Shown here: positions 34,172-43,575 of the stretch, in pieces
Layout of the letters: each line of letters begins with the position of its first letter
Numbering within the stretch: position 1 is the stretch's first letter
Source: Archangiaceae bacterium
Lineage (GTDB): Bacteria; Myxococcota; Myxococcia; Myxococcales; Myxococcaceae
DNA: 49,990 nucleotides
Direction: 5' to 3'
Assembly: GCA_016879935.1 (NCBI GenBank)
Contig: JAACJQ010000324.1
Coordinates: 1 to 49,990 of the forward strand
The notes under the pieces: generated by a model
The model's database searches: none
What the model saw: only the letters and a program-made list of their open reading frames with translations
Told to the model about the DNA's origin: nothing
Position numbers and translations under genes: made by a program

Positions 34172-34876
34172 GTGTTGAAGGTCTACCGCCACCAACGCGG
34201 CGCCCTGCCCTCGCCCCAGTTCGAGGCGCTCCGAGATGGGTTGCTCACCTCGGCCCTCGTCGGCGTCAGCACACTCAACGGCCCGTTCGAGTCGAGCCGC
34301 GGCTTCGGCGTCACCTTCACCGAGGCCGGCAAACCCGAGCTGCTCTCGCGCTTCCCGATGCTGGCACCGTGGGTCGATCGCGCGCTGGGCGCTCCCGCGA
34401 TTCGAGCGCTCACGCCCTTCTGGCGACGAACGCTCACGCGCCTGCCGAACGCCTGGTACCTGAACCTGCTGCTCGTGGGCCCTGGAGCCAGTGTCGCGCG
34501 CCACATCGACGGCACGCTCATGAAGCCCGCCGGCGTCACCAATCATCCACCCGAGTGCGTGTCGGTGCTCTACCTCTCCGTGCCATCAACGAAGGGCGGC
34601 GAGCTGGCGATCTGGAACGGCTCGATTCCCGTCGGCTTCATCGCGCCCAGACCGCGCGACGCGGTGCACTTCCGCGGGGATCTCGCCCACATGGTGCGCC
34701 CCTACGAAGGGCCGCCGGAGTCACGTCGCGCCTCACTCGTCATCGAGCAGTACCACTTCGAACCCGAAGCCCTCGCTCGGCTCCCGGCGTTTCATGTCGA
34801 GTCGCGGGCCGGCTTCGAGGGCTACCTGCGCTCGCACGCGAGCCGCCCACCGAGAGACTTCGAGCTCGAGCCCTAA
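34172..34876 (+). CDS. 2-oxoglutarate/Fe(II)-dependent oxygenase-like protein
   Basis: The 234-residue protein has the double-stranded beta-helix metal site of 2OG-Fe(II) oxygenases. His111-x-Asp113 lies in 'ARHIDGTL', a distal His173 in 'DLAHMVRPYEG', and an Arg follows at 185/186 ('ESRRASLVIEQYHF') for 2-oxoglutarate. The strand 'CVSVLYLSVPSTKGGELAIW' is typical of prolyl-hydroxylase-like members, which have 'GGxLxxW'. The substrate is unknown; there is no signal peptide. A GTG start at 34172 with GAGGTA upstream is proposed. The TAA stop (34874-34876) overlaps the stop of the convergent membrane-protein gene (CTAA). Confidence 0.75.
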   Translation: MLKVYRHQRGALPSPQFEALRDGLLTSALVGVSTLNGPFESSRGFGVTFTEAGKPELLSRFPMLAPWVDRALGAPAIRALTPFWRRTLTRLPNAWYLNLLLVGPGASVARHIDGTLMKPAGVTNHPPECVSVLYLSVPSTKGGELAIWNGSIPVGFIAPRPRDAVHFRGDLAHMVRPYEGPPESRRASLVIEQYHFEPEALARLPAFHVESRAGFEGYLRSHASRPPRDFELEP

Positions 34877-35640
34877 CCGACGCGCCTGTTGAGCCGCTCG
34901 CGGTACTCCTCGATGGGGAACAGCTCGACCTCGGCGCCACCACGACGCTTGCCGTCGGGCGAGTAGTCGAACGGATCATCGACGTCGCGAATGAGCCGCA
35001 GCATGTAGACGTAGATGAGCGTCAGCACCGGCACGAGAATGAACTCGGCGAGCTGCGACTTGTACTTCGCGCAGATGACGAGAATGAGAATGAGCGCGAG
35101 CAAGGTCTCGAGCAGCGCGTAGGCGGGCGGCAGAAAACCGGTGCGCGAGATGACGTCCATACGCGAGATCGTCTTTCGCAAGCTCGCCAGTTGCGGCACC
35201 GCGCGCGACGCGTACGGACCCGCACCATCGCGCTCGAGCGACTGCAGCACGTCATTGAAGCCGGTCAGCACCTCGAAGACCTGTGCCGTCGTCTTGCGTT
35301 TGTAGAGCCAGTCACGAATGCCGTCGGTCATGCCGAGCAACGAGCGGCGCATCTCTGCGAGCTTGATGGCCGGCCGAATCGAGGCGGCGAGCACGAGAAT
35401 CTCTTCGAGGAGCTCGAGCGTCGTCGCGACCTCGGCCGGCAACTTCTCGGCCTCTTTGTAGTCGCTGATCGTGCCCGTCAGCAGGAAGCCAGTGAGGAAG
35501 ACTCCGGCGGTCAGCACCACGCCCACGTCTGCGAAGTCGACCGCACCGCCCCAGCCCACCCCGAACTCGAGCACTGCCTTGATCGCCGTGACGACGGCCA
35601 CGAACGGCAACGTCGTCAGCATCAACCGCCACTTGATCAC
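34873..35640 (-). CDS. Multi-pass membrane protein, unknown function
   Basis: The 255-residue protein has two N-terminal hydrophobic segments ('LTTLPFVAVVTAIKAVLEFG', 'VGVVLTAGVFLTGFLLTG'). A cytoplasmic helical part follows, then two more segments near the C-terminus ('ALLETLLALILILVICA', 'FILVPVLTLIYVYML'). The segment 'LRLIRDVDDPFDYSPDG' after the last helix recalls DUF4239 (bestrophin-like) proteins, but the match is weak and no ion-channel claim is justified. The GTG start at 35640 has GGAGGG eight bases upstream. It converges on the oxygenase gene with a 4-base overlap and diverges from the MoxR operon. Confidence 0.65.
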   Translation of the reverse strand: MIKWRLMLTTLPFVAVVTAIKAVLEFGVGWGGAVDFADVGVVLTAGVFLTGFLLTGTISDYKEAEKLPAEVATTLELLEEILVLAASIRPAIKLAEMRRSLLGMTDGIRDWLYKRKTTAQVFEVLTGFNDVLQSLERDGAGPYASRAVPQLASLRKTISRMDVISRTGFLPPAYALLETLLALILILVICAKYKSQLAEFILVPVLTLIYVYMLRLIRDVDDPFDYSPDGKRRGGAEVELFPIEEYRERLNRRVG

Positions 35641-35727
35641 GCGCGTCCCTCCGGCGGGCGACTGTACTCCCCGCTCGCCCGAAGTCCCTGCATGAAAGCC
35701 GCTCACGAGGTGGTTACGCTCGCCACC

Positions 35728-36555
35728 ATGCGCTTCAAGGGAACCGAGTCGTACCTGACCAGTGAGAGTCTTCGTTCGGCCGTCGACTGTGCCGTCGCGC
35801 TCCAGCGGCCGTTGCTCGTCAAAGGAGAACCCGGCACGGGCAAGACCTTGCTCGCCGAGGCCATCGCCGCCGCGATGGGCCTCAAGCTGCTCACGTGGAC
35901 CGTGAAGTCGACGACGAAGGCGCAAGACGGCCTGTACGTCTACGACGCGGTTCAGCGCCTGCACGACAGCCGCTTCAACGACAAAGACGTGCGCGACATT
36001 CGCCAGTACATCCGCCACGGGCCGCTGGGAGAGTCGTTCGCTGCGCCCGAGCGCCGCGTGCTGCTCATCGACGAGATCGACAAGGCCGACCTCGAGTTCC
36101 CCAACGATCTGCTGCACGAGATCGATCGCATGCGCTTCAAGGTGATCGAGACCGACGAAGAGGTCGTCGCGAAGCACCGGCCCGTGGTGGTCATCACCTC
36201 GAACAACGAGAAGGATCTGCCCGACGCGTTCCTGCGCCGCTGCGTGTTCCACTTCATCGAGTTCCCCGACCGCGACCTCATGCAGCGCATCGTGCACGTG
36301 CACCACGCCGACATGGCCGAGCGGCTCGTCGACCAGGCCCTCGGGGTCTTCTACGAGCTGCGTGCGTTCTCGCGTCTGCGCAAACGCCCCTCGACGAGCG
36401 AGCTGATCGACTGGCTCGCAGCGCTCAAGTCTGCCGGCATCACCAGCGTGAAGCTCGACGAGCAGCTGCCGTTCATCGGCGCCCTGCTCAAGCGCGAGCA
36501 GGATCTCATGGCCTTCGCCGATCAGTTCGGCGGGAAGCTCCCCAAGAGGGCGTGA
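35728..36555 (+). CDS. MoxR-family AAA+ ATPase (operon with VWA protein)
   Basis: The 275-residue AAA+ ATPase has Walker A 'GEPGTGKT' (33-40), Walker B 'VLLIDEIDKAD' (110-120), sensor-1 'VVVITSNNEKDLP' and an 'RRC' finger. This is the short MoxR form that pairs with CoxE-like VWA proteins. Its TGA overlaps the ATG of the VWA gene (TGATG at 36553-36557), so production of the two is coupled. Together they probably remodel or activate a client complex, as CoxD/CoxE do for CO dehydrogenase; no client gene is visible here. The ATG at 35728 is the usual family start; another lies 12 codons upstream. Confidence 0.92.
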   Translation: MRFKGTESYLTSESLRSAVDCAVALQRPLLVKGEPGTGKTLLAEAIAAAMGLKLLTWTVKSTTKAQDGLYVYDAVQRLHDSRFNDKDVRDIRQYIRHGPLGESFAAPERRVLLIDEIDKADLEFPNDLLHEIDRMRFKVIETDEEVVAKHRPVVVITSNNEKDLPDAFLRRCVFHFIEFPDRDLMQRIVHVHHADMAERLVDQALGVFYELRAFSRLRKRPSTSELIDWLAALKSAGITSVKLDEQLPFIGALLKREQDLMAFADQFGGKLPKRA

Positions 36556-37727
36556 TGTTCGTTCCCTTCCTCTACGAGCTGCGCAGCCGGAAGGTGCCCG
36601 TCGGTGCGACCGAGGCCGTGGCGTTGGGGCAGGCGCTCGTTCAAGGCCTGCACGACAGCTCGCTCGAGGGCTTCTATTTCGTCGCCCGCGCGCTGCTGAT
36701 TCACGACGAGAAGCACCTCGACGCGTTCGACCAGGCCTTCGCGAAGTACTTCCAGGGCATCGAGTCGTCGGCCATGGAGATCACCGAGCAGCTGCTCGAG
36801 TGGGTGCGCGAGGCGAAGCAACCCGATCGCATGCTGACGCCCGAAGAGAAGGCGCTGCTCGATCAGCTCGATCTCAAGACGCTCGAGCAGCTCTTCGAGC
36901 AGCGCATGAAGGAGCAGAAGGAGCGCCACGATCGCGGCAACAAGTGGATCGGCACGGCGGGCACCTCTCCCTTCGGCAACACCGGCAAGGCCGCGCGTGA
37001 AGGCATGAAGGTCGGCGACGCGGCCGGCATGCGCAGCGCGGTGCGAATGGCCTCGGAGCGCGCCTACAAGGAGTACCGCGACGATCTCGTGCTCGACGTG
37101 CGCCAGATGCAGCTCGCCTTGCGCAAGCTGCGGGCGTTCGCGCGGGAAGGAGCCCACGACGAGCTCGATCTCGACGCCACCATCACCGAGACGGCGCGCA
37201 ACCTCGGCGATCTCGAGGTCGTCACCCGGCCTCCGCGCAAGTCGAACACCCGCGTCATTCTCTTGATGGACGTGGGCGGCTCGATGGATCCTTTCGCGCA
37301 CCTCGTCTCGCGGCTCTTCACCGCAGCGAAGAAGGCGACGCACTTTCGCGAGCTGCGCACGTACTACTTCCACAACTGCATCTACGGCCGCGTCTACAAG
37401 CAGGCGAGCTTCCGCGACCCGATCACCCTGCCCCAGCTCTTCGCCGAGACCGATCGCCGCTACAAATTGATCGTCGTCGGCGACGCACTCATGGCGCCCT
37501 GGGAGCTGATGAGCGTCTCGGGCTGGAGCGACGACGAAGGCCTCGAGGGCGTCGTGCACCTCATGCGCCTGCGCGAGCACTTCACCGCGAGCTGCTGGCT
37601 CAACCCCGAGCCGCCGTCGAGCTGGTGGCAGACGACCGTCGACGTCATCCGCAAGGTGTTTCCGATGTACCCTCTCACCCTCGAAGGGCTGGGAGACGCG
37701 GTCGGCCAGCTGACGAAGGCGAGGTAG
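36555..37727 (+). CDS. CoxE-like VWA-domain protein
   Basis: The 390-residue cytoplasmic protein has a helical N-terminal part with a charged coiled-coil ('EQLFEQRMKEQKERHDRG'). A C-terminal von Willebrand A domain of the CoxE/YehP type follows. The metal site reads 'LLMDVGGSMDPF', so the classic DxSxS is D239-x-G241-x-S243: the first Ser is Gly. The later acidic residue is in 'LIVVGDALM'. It is the expected partner of the MoxR ATPase and overlaps it by one base. The next gene, a cNMP-binding protein, starts 6 bases after its stop, making a three-gene operon. Confidence 0.88.
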   Translation: MFVPFLYELRSRKVPVGATEAVALGQALVQGLHDSSLEGFYFVARALLIHDEKHLDAFDQAFAKYFQGIESSAMEITEQLLEWVREAKQPDRMLTPEEKALLDQLDLKTLEQLFEQRMKEQKERHDRGNKWIGTAGTSPFGNTGKAAREGMKVGDAAGMRSAVRMASERAYKEYRDDLVLDVRQMQLALRKLRAFAREGAHDELDLDATITETARNLGDLEVVTRPPRKSNTRVILLMDVGGSMDPFAHLVSRLFTAAKKATHFRELRTYYFHNCIYGRVYKQASFRDPITLPQLFAETDRRYKLIVVGDALMAPWELMSVSGWSDDEGLEGVVHLMRLREHFTASCWLNPEPPSSWWQTTVDVIRKVFPMYPLTLEGLGDAVGQLTKAR

Positions 37728-37733
37728 ACGTCG

Positions 37734-38252
37734 ATGGCGAAGGACACGCAGGACCTGCGCACGTGGCTGCCGACGATCGCGCTCTTCGGGGGGCTCGAGG
37801 AGCCCGCGCTCAAACGAGTGATCACCATGCTGGGCGAGCATCACTTCGAGCCTGGCTCCGAGGTCTGCAAACAGGGAGAAGCGGGCCGCGCGATGTTCCT
37901 CGTGCGCCACGGAGAGGTGGTCGTCTGCCGCGACGACGAGAGCGGCGCGCGCCGGAAGTTCATTCGTATGGGCTCGGGCGAGTTCTTCGGCGAGATGACG
38001 CTGATCGACATTCAGAAGCGCAGCGCGACCGTCGTCGTCGAGAAGCCGTCGCTCGTCTACTCGCTGGGCAACCGCGATCTCTACAACCTCTACCAGGAGG
38101 ACCCGGCGACCTACGTCATGATCCTCCAGAACCTCTGCCGCGAGCTCTCGCGCCGCCTGCGCGTGACGAACAACCGCCTGCAGACCCTCGCGAGCGAGGT
38201 CGACGACGAAGACGAGCGCACGCTCATTCGCCCGTCGGTGAAGAAGCTCTGA
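37734..38252 (+). CDS. Cyclic-nucleotide-binding domain protein without DNA-binding domain
   Basis: The 172-residue protein is a single CRP-type cyclic-nucleotide-binding domain: 'FEPGSEVCKQGEAGRAMFLV', then the phosphate-binding cassette 'GEFFGEMTLIDIQKRSATVVV', and a C-terminal helix. The cassette has the GE and R/S/A pattern of ligand-binding members. There is no helix-turn-helix; the tail is acidic ('EVDDEDERTLIRP'). It probably senses cNMP or acts by protein contact. It follows the MoxR/VWA pair by 6 bases and may regulate it. Its stop and that of the convergent YceI gene are adjacent (TGATCA). Confidence 0.88.
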   Translation: MAKDTQDLRTWLPTIALFGGLEEPALKRVITMLGEHHFEPGSEVCKQGEAGRAMFLVRHGEVVVCRDDESGARRKFIRMGSGEFFGEMTLIDIQKRSATVVVEKPSLVYSLGNRDLYNLYQEDPATYVMILQNLCRELSRRLRVTNNRLQTLASEVDDEDERTLIRPSVKKL

Positions 38253-38756
38253 TCAGTCGCGAAGGCTGACCCGCACCAGTACCTCGGGTTTGATCTTCAA
38301 GGTGCCGAGCATCGCGCTGAAGGGCTTGATACCGAAGTCACGCTGATCGAAGCGGAACTCGGCGGTGGTGACGCCGGCGCTCTTCTGGAGCGAACCCGTC
38401 AGCGTCTTCGTCACGCCGTGCAGCGTGAGGCGTCCTTCCATCTGGGTGTCGGTCGTTCGAACGGACTCGAACCGCGCCGTCGGGTGCTTGCGCACCTCGA
38501 GCACGTCAGAGAGCGTGTTCTTCTCGATGTCGGCCTTCATCGACGCAGACAACGTCGAGGGGTCGTCTCTGCCGTCCTTCACCGCCGTCACCACCCGAAG
38601 CGAGCCCGCCTCGAACTCGGCGGCATAGCGCTCGGCCTCGTGATCGAGGGTGAAGCGGGTCAGCTGGAGCTTCAGATCGTGGGCCACCGCCGAGAGCAGG
38701 CCTTCCTTGAACGTGAAGACGAGCACCTCGGCCTTCGATGAATCGAGACGCGGCAT
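38253..38756 (-). CDS. YceI-family protein without signal peptide
   Basis: The 167-residue protein has the YceI lipocalin-like pattern: 'VLVFTFKEGLLSAVAHDLKL' (the 'S.v.F...h......' strand and helix), the middle 'TARFESVRTT...GRLTLHGVTKTL', and the C-terminal 'EFRFDQRDFGIKPF'. YceI proteins carry isoprenoid-like lipids in a beta-barrel. Most are periplasmic, but this one has no signal peptide and starts 'MPRLDSSK', so it is probably cytoplasmic. It is divergent from the SRPBCC gene with 21 bases between. TATACT lies 6 bases before its ATG, suggesting a leaderless or very short-leader mRNA. Confidence 0.85.
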   Translation of the reverse strand: MPRLDSSKAEVLVFTFKEGLLSAVAHDLKLQLTRFTLDHEAERYAAEFEAGSLRVVTAVKDGRDDPSTLSASMKADIEKNTLSDVLEVRKHPTARFESVRTTDTQMEGRLTLHGVTKTLTGSLQKSAGVTTAEFRFDQRDFGIKPFSAMLGTLKIKPEVLVRVSLRD

Positions 38757-38777
38757 GTCTGGAGTATAGGCCCGCGC

Positions 38778-39359
38778 ATGATCAAGAAGGCCGCCGTCTT
38801 CGTCGTGGCAGTCGTGCTCTTCATCGGAGCCATCGGCGCGCTGCTGTCTCGCGAGTGGCACGTCGAACGAACCGTGCGCATCGAGGCGACGCCCGATCGC
38901 GTGCTGCCGTTCGTCGCCAACCTGCGCAAGTGGCAGGACTGGGCCGTGTGGACGAAGGCGCTCGACCCCAAAGTGGTGAACACGTTCGCCGGCCCCGATC
39001 AGGGCGTTGGCGCACGCTGGCAATGGCAGGGGCCGGTGATGGGTCGCGGTGCGATGACCATCACCGCCGCCGACGAGACTGGGGTGTCGATCGATGAAGC
39101 CATCGAGTCCGACGCGGTGAACGCACACTCACGGCTGTCGCTTCGCCCCGACGGCCCTGCGACGATCGTCACCTGGAGCGACGATGGAACGCTCCCGCCG
39201 ATGGGCGGCTTCTTTCGAGAGCAGCTCGAGCACCAGCTCGGTGCGCACTTCGAGCAGGGGCTGGCAGCGCTGAAGACGCTCGTCGAGAAGCAGCCTGCTC
39301 CGCAGCCGTTGCCGCCCCCGTCGTCGCTCGAGAACCTGAACCTGCCCGACGCCGGGTGA
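38778..39359 (+). CDS. SRPBCC-family protein, membrane-anchored
   Basis: The 193-residue protein has an N-terminal hydrophobic anchor ('AAVFVVAVVLFIGAIGALL', ~5-23), then a START/Bet v1-like SRPBCC domain. The domain shows 'HVERTVRIEATPDRVLPFVANLRKWQDWAVW', the glycine-rich strand 'GVGARWQWQGPVMGRGAMTI', and a long C-terminal helix 'FREQLEHQLGAHFEQGLAAL'. Such domains bind hydrophobic ligands. A Pro-rich tail follows. TATAGG seven bases before the ATG is a likely -10 element. It is divergent from the YceI gene, another small-lipid-binding type, so the two may share a regulated promoter. Confidence 0.85.
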   Translation: MIKKAAVFVVAVVLFIGAIGALLSREWHVERTVRIEATPDRVLPFVANLRKWQDWAVWTKALDPKVVNTFAGPDQGVGARWQWQGPVMGRGAMTITAADETGVSIDEAIESDAVNAHSRLSLRPDGPATIVTWSDDGTLPPMGGFFREQLEHQLGAHFEQGLAALKTLVEKQPAPQPLPPPSSLENLNLPDAG

Positions 39360-39365
39360 GCGACG

Positions 39366-40316
<951 letters not shown>

Positions 40317-40366
40317 GGCGCGGCTCCATAGCCTGCACCGTCAGAGGACCGAACGAGAATCAGGCC

Positions 40367-40546
<180 letters not shown>

Positions 40547-40589
40547 AGCGATTCACGACGCTATGTCGACTCGGCTATAGGGCAATTAA

Positions 40590-41225
40590 ATGACCTCGAT
40601 GAGCCTCGTGCGGAAGTCCCTGGTGGTGGGTGCCCTCGCCTCGCTGGCGGTGGGTTGTGCGTCGAGCAAGAGCGCCGAGAAGAGCGACGGCAAGACGACC
40701 GACAACGGTGACGCCACGGTGGTGTCCGAGAACATCAAGCAGAAGAAGTCGGGCGACGAGACCCAGACCGAGACCGATCTCAACGGTGACAAGAAGCCCG
40801 ACGTCTTCTCGTACACGGTGAAGGCCAAGAGCGCCGACGGCAAAGACATCGACCGCCTCGTCCGCAAAGAGCTCGACATCAACGCCGACGGGAAGATCGA
40901 CATCAGCCGCACCTACGACGAGCGCGAGCAGATCTCGCGTGAGGCCCTCGACCTCGACTTCGACGGCAAGGTCGACCAGGTGAACTTCTACGAGAAGGGC
41001 GTCATCGTTCGGAAAGAGCGCGACCTCTCGTCAGCCGGCAAGCCATCGCTCTGGCTCTTCTTCGAGAAGGGCAAGCTGGTTCGCAAAGAGCGCGACACCA
41101 ACGGCGACGGCCGCGTCGACTACTGGGAGTACTGGGAGAACGATCAGGTCGACCGCATCGGCGAAGATCTCGACGGCGACGGCAACGTCGACAAGTGGAC
41201 GAAGAACCCCGACTCCGAGACCTGA
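40590..41225 (+). CDS. Lipoprotein with EF-hand-like DxDxDG repeats
   Basis: The 211-residue protein has a signal peptide with lipobox LAVG-C. After a polar Lys/Thr/Ser stretch it carries five units of the form D-x-[DN]-x-DG or D-x-N-G-D-x-x-x-D: 'DLNGDKKPDVFSY', 'DINADGKIDISRTYD', 'DLDFDGKVDQVNFYE', 'DTNGDGRVDYWEYWE' and 'DLDGDGNVDKW'. These are the calcium-binding loops of EF-hand/dockerin-like repeats. Calcium-dependent surface structure is therefore likely, though no partner is known. TATAGG lies 8 bases before the ATG. The stop adjoins the stop of the convergent SPOR gene (TGATCA). Confidence 0.75.
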   Translation: MTSMSLVRKSLVVGALASLAVGCASSKSAEKSDGKTTDNGDATVVSENIKQKKSGDETQTETDLNGDKKPDVFSYTVKAKSADGKDIDRLVRKELDINADGKIDISRTYDEREQISREALDLDFDGKVDQVNFYEKGVIVRKERDLSSAGKPSLWLFFEKGKLVRKERDTNGDGRVDYWEYWENDQVDRIGEDLDGDGNVDKWTKNPDSET

Positions 41226-42005
41226 TCAGTTGTTGGTGACGATGCCGGCGATCGACGTCTCGCGCTTGAAGTCGGCGAGGTAGGTGTTGGCGGCGTCTTT
41301 CGAGCCGAAGCGGCCCATGCGCACGCGGAACCACGTGCCCTTCCCCGCCACGTTCGCTTCGATGATGAACGGCGCGTAGCCCTTGTCGCGCAGCCCGGCG
41401 GCGAACCGCTCGGCCTCGGCCTTGTCCTGGTACGCCGAGAGCTGCAGTGTCCACGAACCTTCGGCCGACGGCGTCGGCGCCTCGGGCGCCTTCTGCACCT
41501 TGCCGAACGCCTCTTTCAGCGCGCCCGCGTCGTTGGTGCGGGTGGCGACGGGCTCCGACTTCGGCGTCTCGGGCAGCCGCGTGGGCGCCTCGACGGGCTT
41601 CACCTCGGCGACCTTGACCTCGGCCGGCTTCGGCTCGTCGGCCTTCACGGGCTCGGAAGGCTTCGGCGCGTCGACCTTGAGCTCGGCCGGCTTCAGCACG
41701 ATCACGTTCTTCACGGGCTCGGGCGCGGGCACCGGCTCGGGCGCGCGCTTGGTGAGCTCTTCCTGGAACGTCAGCGGCTGCGCCTTGTCGGCCTGCGCGA
41801 GCGCCTCGGTCTTCTGATCAGCAGCCGAGAGAATGTCGGCCGGCTGATCGAGCTTCTGGCTCTCGGTCGAGAGCTTCTTGCCGACGACGACGCCGAGCAC
41901 GAAGACGCCGCCCAGCACGACCAGCGACGCAACGGTGAGGGTGACGATCTGGCGGCTGTCGAGAGACAGCTCGTACTTCTCTTTCAGTCGGTGGGAGTCG
42001 CGCAT
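41226..42005 (-). CDS. SPOR-domain membrane protein
   Basis: The 259-residue bitopic protein has a short cytoplasmic N-terminus, one transmembrane helix at ~19-42 ('IVTLTVASLVVLGGVFVLGV') and a long Pro/Glu/Lys/Val-rich spacer. A C-terminal SPOR domain (~183-259) follows: 'WTLQLSAYQDKAEAERFAAGLRDKG', 'TWFRVRMGRFGSKDAANTYL'. SPOR domains bind denuded peptidoglycan at division sites, and this layout (TM-linker-SPOR) is that of FtsN-like and DedD-like proteins. It therefore probably acts in cell division or septal murein work. Confidence 0.88.
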   Translation of the reverse strand: MRDSHRLKEKYELSLDSRQIVTLTVASLVVLGGVFVLGVVVGKKLSTESQKLDQPADILSAADQKTEALAQADKAQPLTFQEELTKRAPEPVPAPEPVKNVIVLKPAELKVDAPKPSEPVKADEPKPAEVKVAEVKPVEAPTRLPETPKSEPVATRTNDAGALKEAFGKVQKAPEAPTPSAEGSWTLQLSAYQDKAEAERFAAGLRDKGYAPFIIEANVAGKGTWFRVRMGRFGSKDAANTYLADFKRETSIAGIVTNN

Positions 42006-42062
42006 GACGTGTTGCGAACGGTAGCGCGATGCAGCAGCCCGTCAATTTCCGGCGCTGACTGA

Positions 42063-42791
42063 TCAGTTGTTGAGCGCGCCTTGCAGAATCCACCGCTCGA
42101 TGAGCGCCGTCGCAGGTGGATCGACCGAGAACAGCCCCGCGGTTCCGAACGGCATGGGCTGACCAGTCGACTGCGTGGCCGTGATCTTCTGGAAGAGCAG
42201 ACTCCCGCTCGGGTTGTTCGGCGTGACGCGCGCACGAACGTCGGCGTACGTCGCGCGGTTCGTGTGACAGCTCACGCAGTAGTTCGAGAACACCGGCACG
42301 AGGTCGGTCATGAACGAGACCGGCGGCCCCGCGTCGGGACGCCCGGCGTCCATCACGCCGGAGTCCACCCGGCCGGCGTCCATCGAGCCCGCGTCCATCG
42401 TGCCGGCGTCGATGCGTACTCCGGAGTCGACGACCCCCGAGTCGATGCGGCCCGCGTCGACCCCCGCGTCGATGATCGGCCCGGCGTCGAAGAGCCCTGC
42501 ATCGAAGTTGATCGAAGCGTCACGCGGCCCGGGGAAGTTCGCGTCGTAGTCGCCGCCGTCGAACGTCTCGCACACGCCGGTGCGGCACAGCTCGTTCGCC
42601 TGGCAGGCGAGGCACATGGAGCCGCCGGAACCGCACTCGAAGACCGCCGTGCCCGCGAGGCACTCTCCGTTCGAGTCGCAGCAGCCCTGGCAGGTCGAAG
42701 GACCGCACGGTTTTGGCGCAGGGCCGCACGAGGCCATGGAGATCGTGAACCCGAACACCACTCCGAAGACGACGGCAGACGAAACGCGCAT
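42063..42791 (-). CDS. Cys-rich lipoprotein with cytochrome c heme motif
   Basis: The 242-residue protein has lipobox SMAS-C22, then one copy of the Cys module found in the other lipoproteins ('CGPSTCQGCCDSNGEC', 'CGSGGSMCLACQANELC'). A 60-residue Asp-Ala/Ser-Gly-rich linker follows. The C-terminal domain contains a c-type heme motif, 'YCVSCHTNRA' (Cys172-x-x-Cys175-His176), and 'QPMPFGTAG', where Met may be an axial ligand. The pattern resembles the cytochrome c-like domains of myxobacterial and planctomycete surface proteins. It could carry one heme at the envelope. A TAGGCT lies 9 bases before the ATG. The gene ends within CTGATCAG. Confidence 0.75.
   Translation of the reverse strand: MRVSSAVVFGVVFGFTISMASCGPAPKPCGPSTCQGCCDSNGECLAGTAVFECGSGGSMCLACQANELCRTGVCETFDGGDYDANFPGPRDASINFDAGLFDAGPIIDAGVDAGRIDSGVVDSGVRIDAGTMDAGSMDAGRVDSGVMDAGRPDAGPPVSFMTDLVPVFSNYCVSCHTNRATYADVRARVTPNNPSGSLLFQKITATQSTGQPMPFGTAGLFSVDPPATALIERWILQGALNN
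42327..42503 (-). repeat. Asp-Ala/Ser-Gly coding repeat
   Basis: About a dozen imperfect units of gtcgacgcgggc type encode a (x)DAG/DSG linker (residues ~97-155) in the heme-motif lipoprotein. Similar DAG linkers occur in the lipoprotein at 2866-5124. Confidence 0.6.
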
Positions 42792-42822
42792 GAGCGCGGC
42801 AGCCTACCCCAGCTCGCCCCGG

Positions 42823-43575
42823 CTACCGCAGCCGCAGATCCATCGGGCCTTCGAGCTCGACCTTCATCCCTTCGTCGACCAGCGTCGCCTCGGCGCCATC
42901 AGGCAGCACGAGCCGAATCGTGCGCCCGAGATCGTAGATCTCGTCTTCGAGCAGCACCGCAGTGGCGAGATCGTCGGTCTCGGCGAACACGAAGTCGTCA
43001 TCCACCTCGAGGCGGCGAAGGCTCGAGCCCAGCGGCCCGGCGTGCACGTGGGGAACCCCGACGCGTTTCGGCGGAGGCGGCAGCGTCGACGGGCCTTCGA
43101 GCTTCGGACCAGACCCGAGCGTCGCGAGCCCATCGGGGGTGAAGAACGCGCGCAGATAGTCGCCGGTGGTCGGGTCGTTCGAAGCGAGGGCGCTGGCAGG
43201 CGTGAAGTGGGTGTCGGTGTAGCGGGCCTGCACGGCGTCGGCAGGCGCGTTCTCGAGCTTCTTCAGCTTCACGTTCTCGAGCACGTAGCGCTCGACGGCG
43301 ACGGCTTCGATCTTCGCTTCGGTGAGCTCGCCGATGACGACGCTGTCACCCTTCTCGAGCACCTTCATCGCGCCGCCAAAACACTCGAGGAGCGTCGGCC
43401 CCTGCGCCTTCACCTTGTCGGCGGGAGCGAGCCGCGAGCCGACCGCGATCGGCCGATCGGTGTCGCCCTTCATCAACAGCGGCGCCGCCGCCGAGTGCAG
43501 CCCACACACGGGCGTGTTCGACGGTTTCGTGCAGGCAAGGCCCGCGACCATGACGATCGCGAGCCAGCGCCTCAC
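42823..43575 (-). CDS. Hypothetical lipoprotein coupled to mnmA
   Basis: The 250-residue protein has signal peptide 'VRRWLAIVMVAGLA-C' with a lipobox. No domain is recognised; the mature part is mostly beta/loop, with a Pro-rich hinge 'STLPPPPKRVG' and an acidic C-terminal half. Strings such as 'LEGPSTLPPPPK' and 'LVDEGMKVELEGPMDLRLR' suggest a FecR-like beta fold, but I cannot confirm it. The GTG start (43573-43575) overlaps the mnmA stop as GTGA, so it is translated after mnmA on one transcript. Linkage to tRNA thiolation seems incidental. Confidence 0.65.
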   Translation of the reverse strand: MRRWLAIVMVAGLACTKPSNTPVCGLHSAAAPLLMKGDTDRPIAVGSRLAPADKVKAQGPTLLECFGGAMKVLEKGDSVVIGELTEAKIEAVAVERYVLENVKLKKLENAPADAVQARYTDTHFTPASALASNDPTTGDYLRAFFTPDGLATLGSGPKLEGPSTLPPPPKRVGVPHVHAGPLGSSLRRLEVDDDFVFAETDDLATAVLLEDEIYDLGRTIRLVLPDGAEATLVDEGMKVELEGPMDLRLR

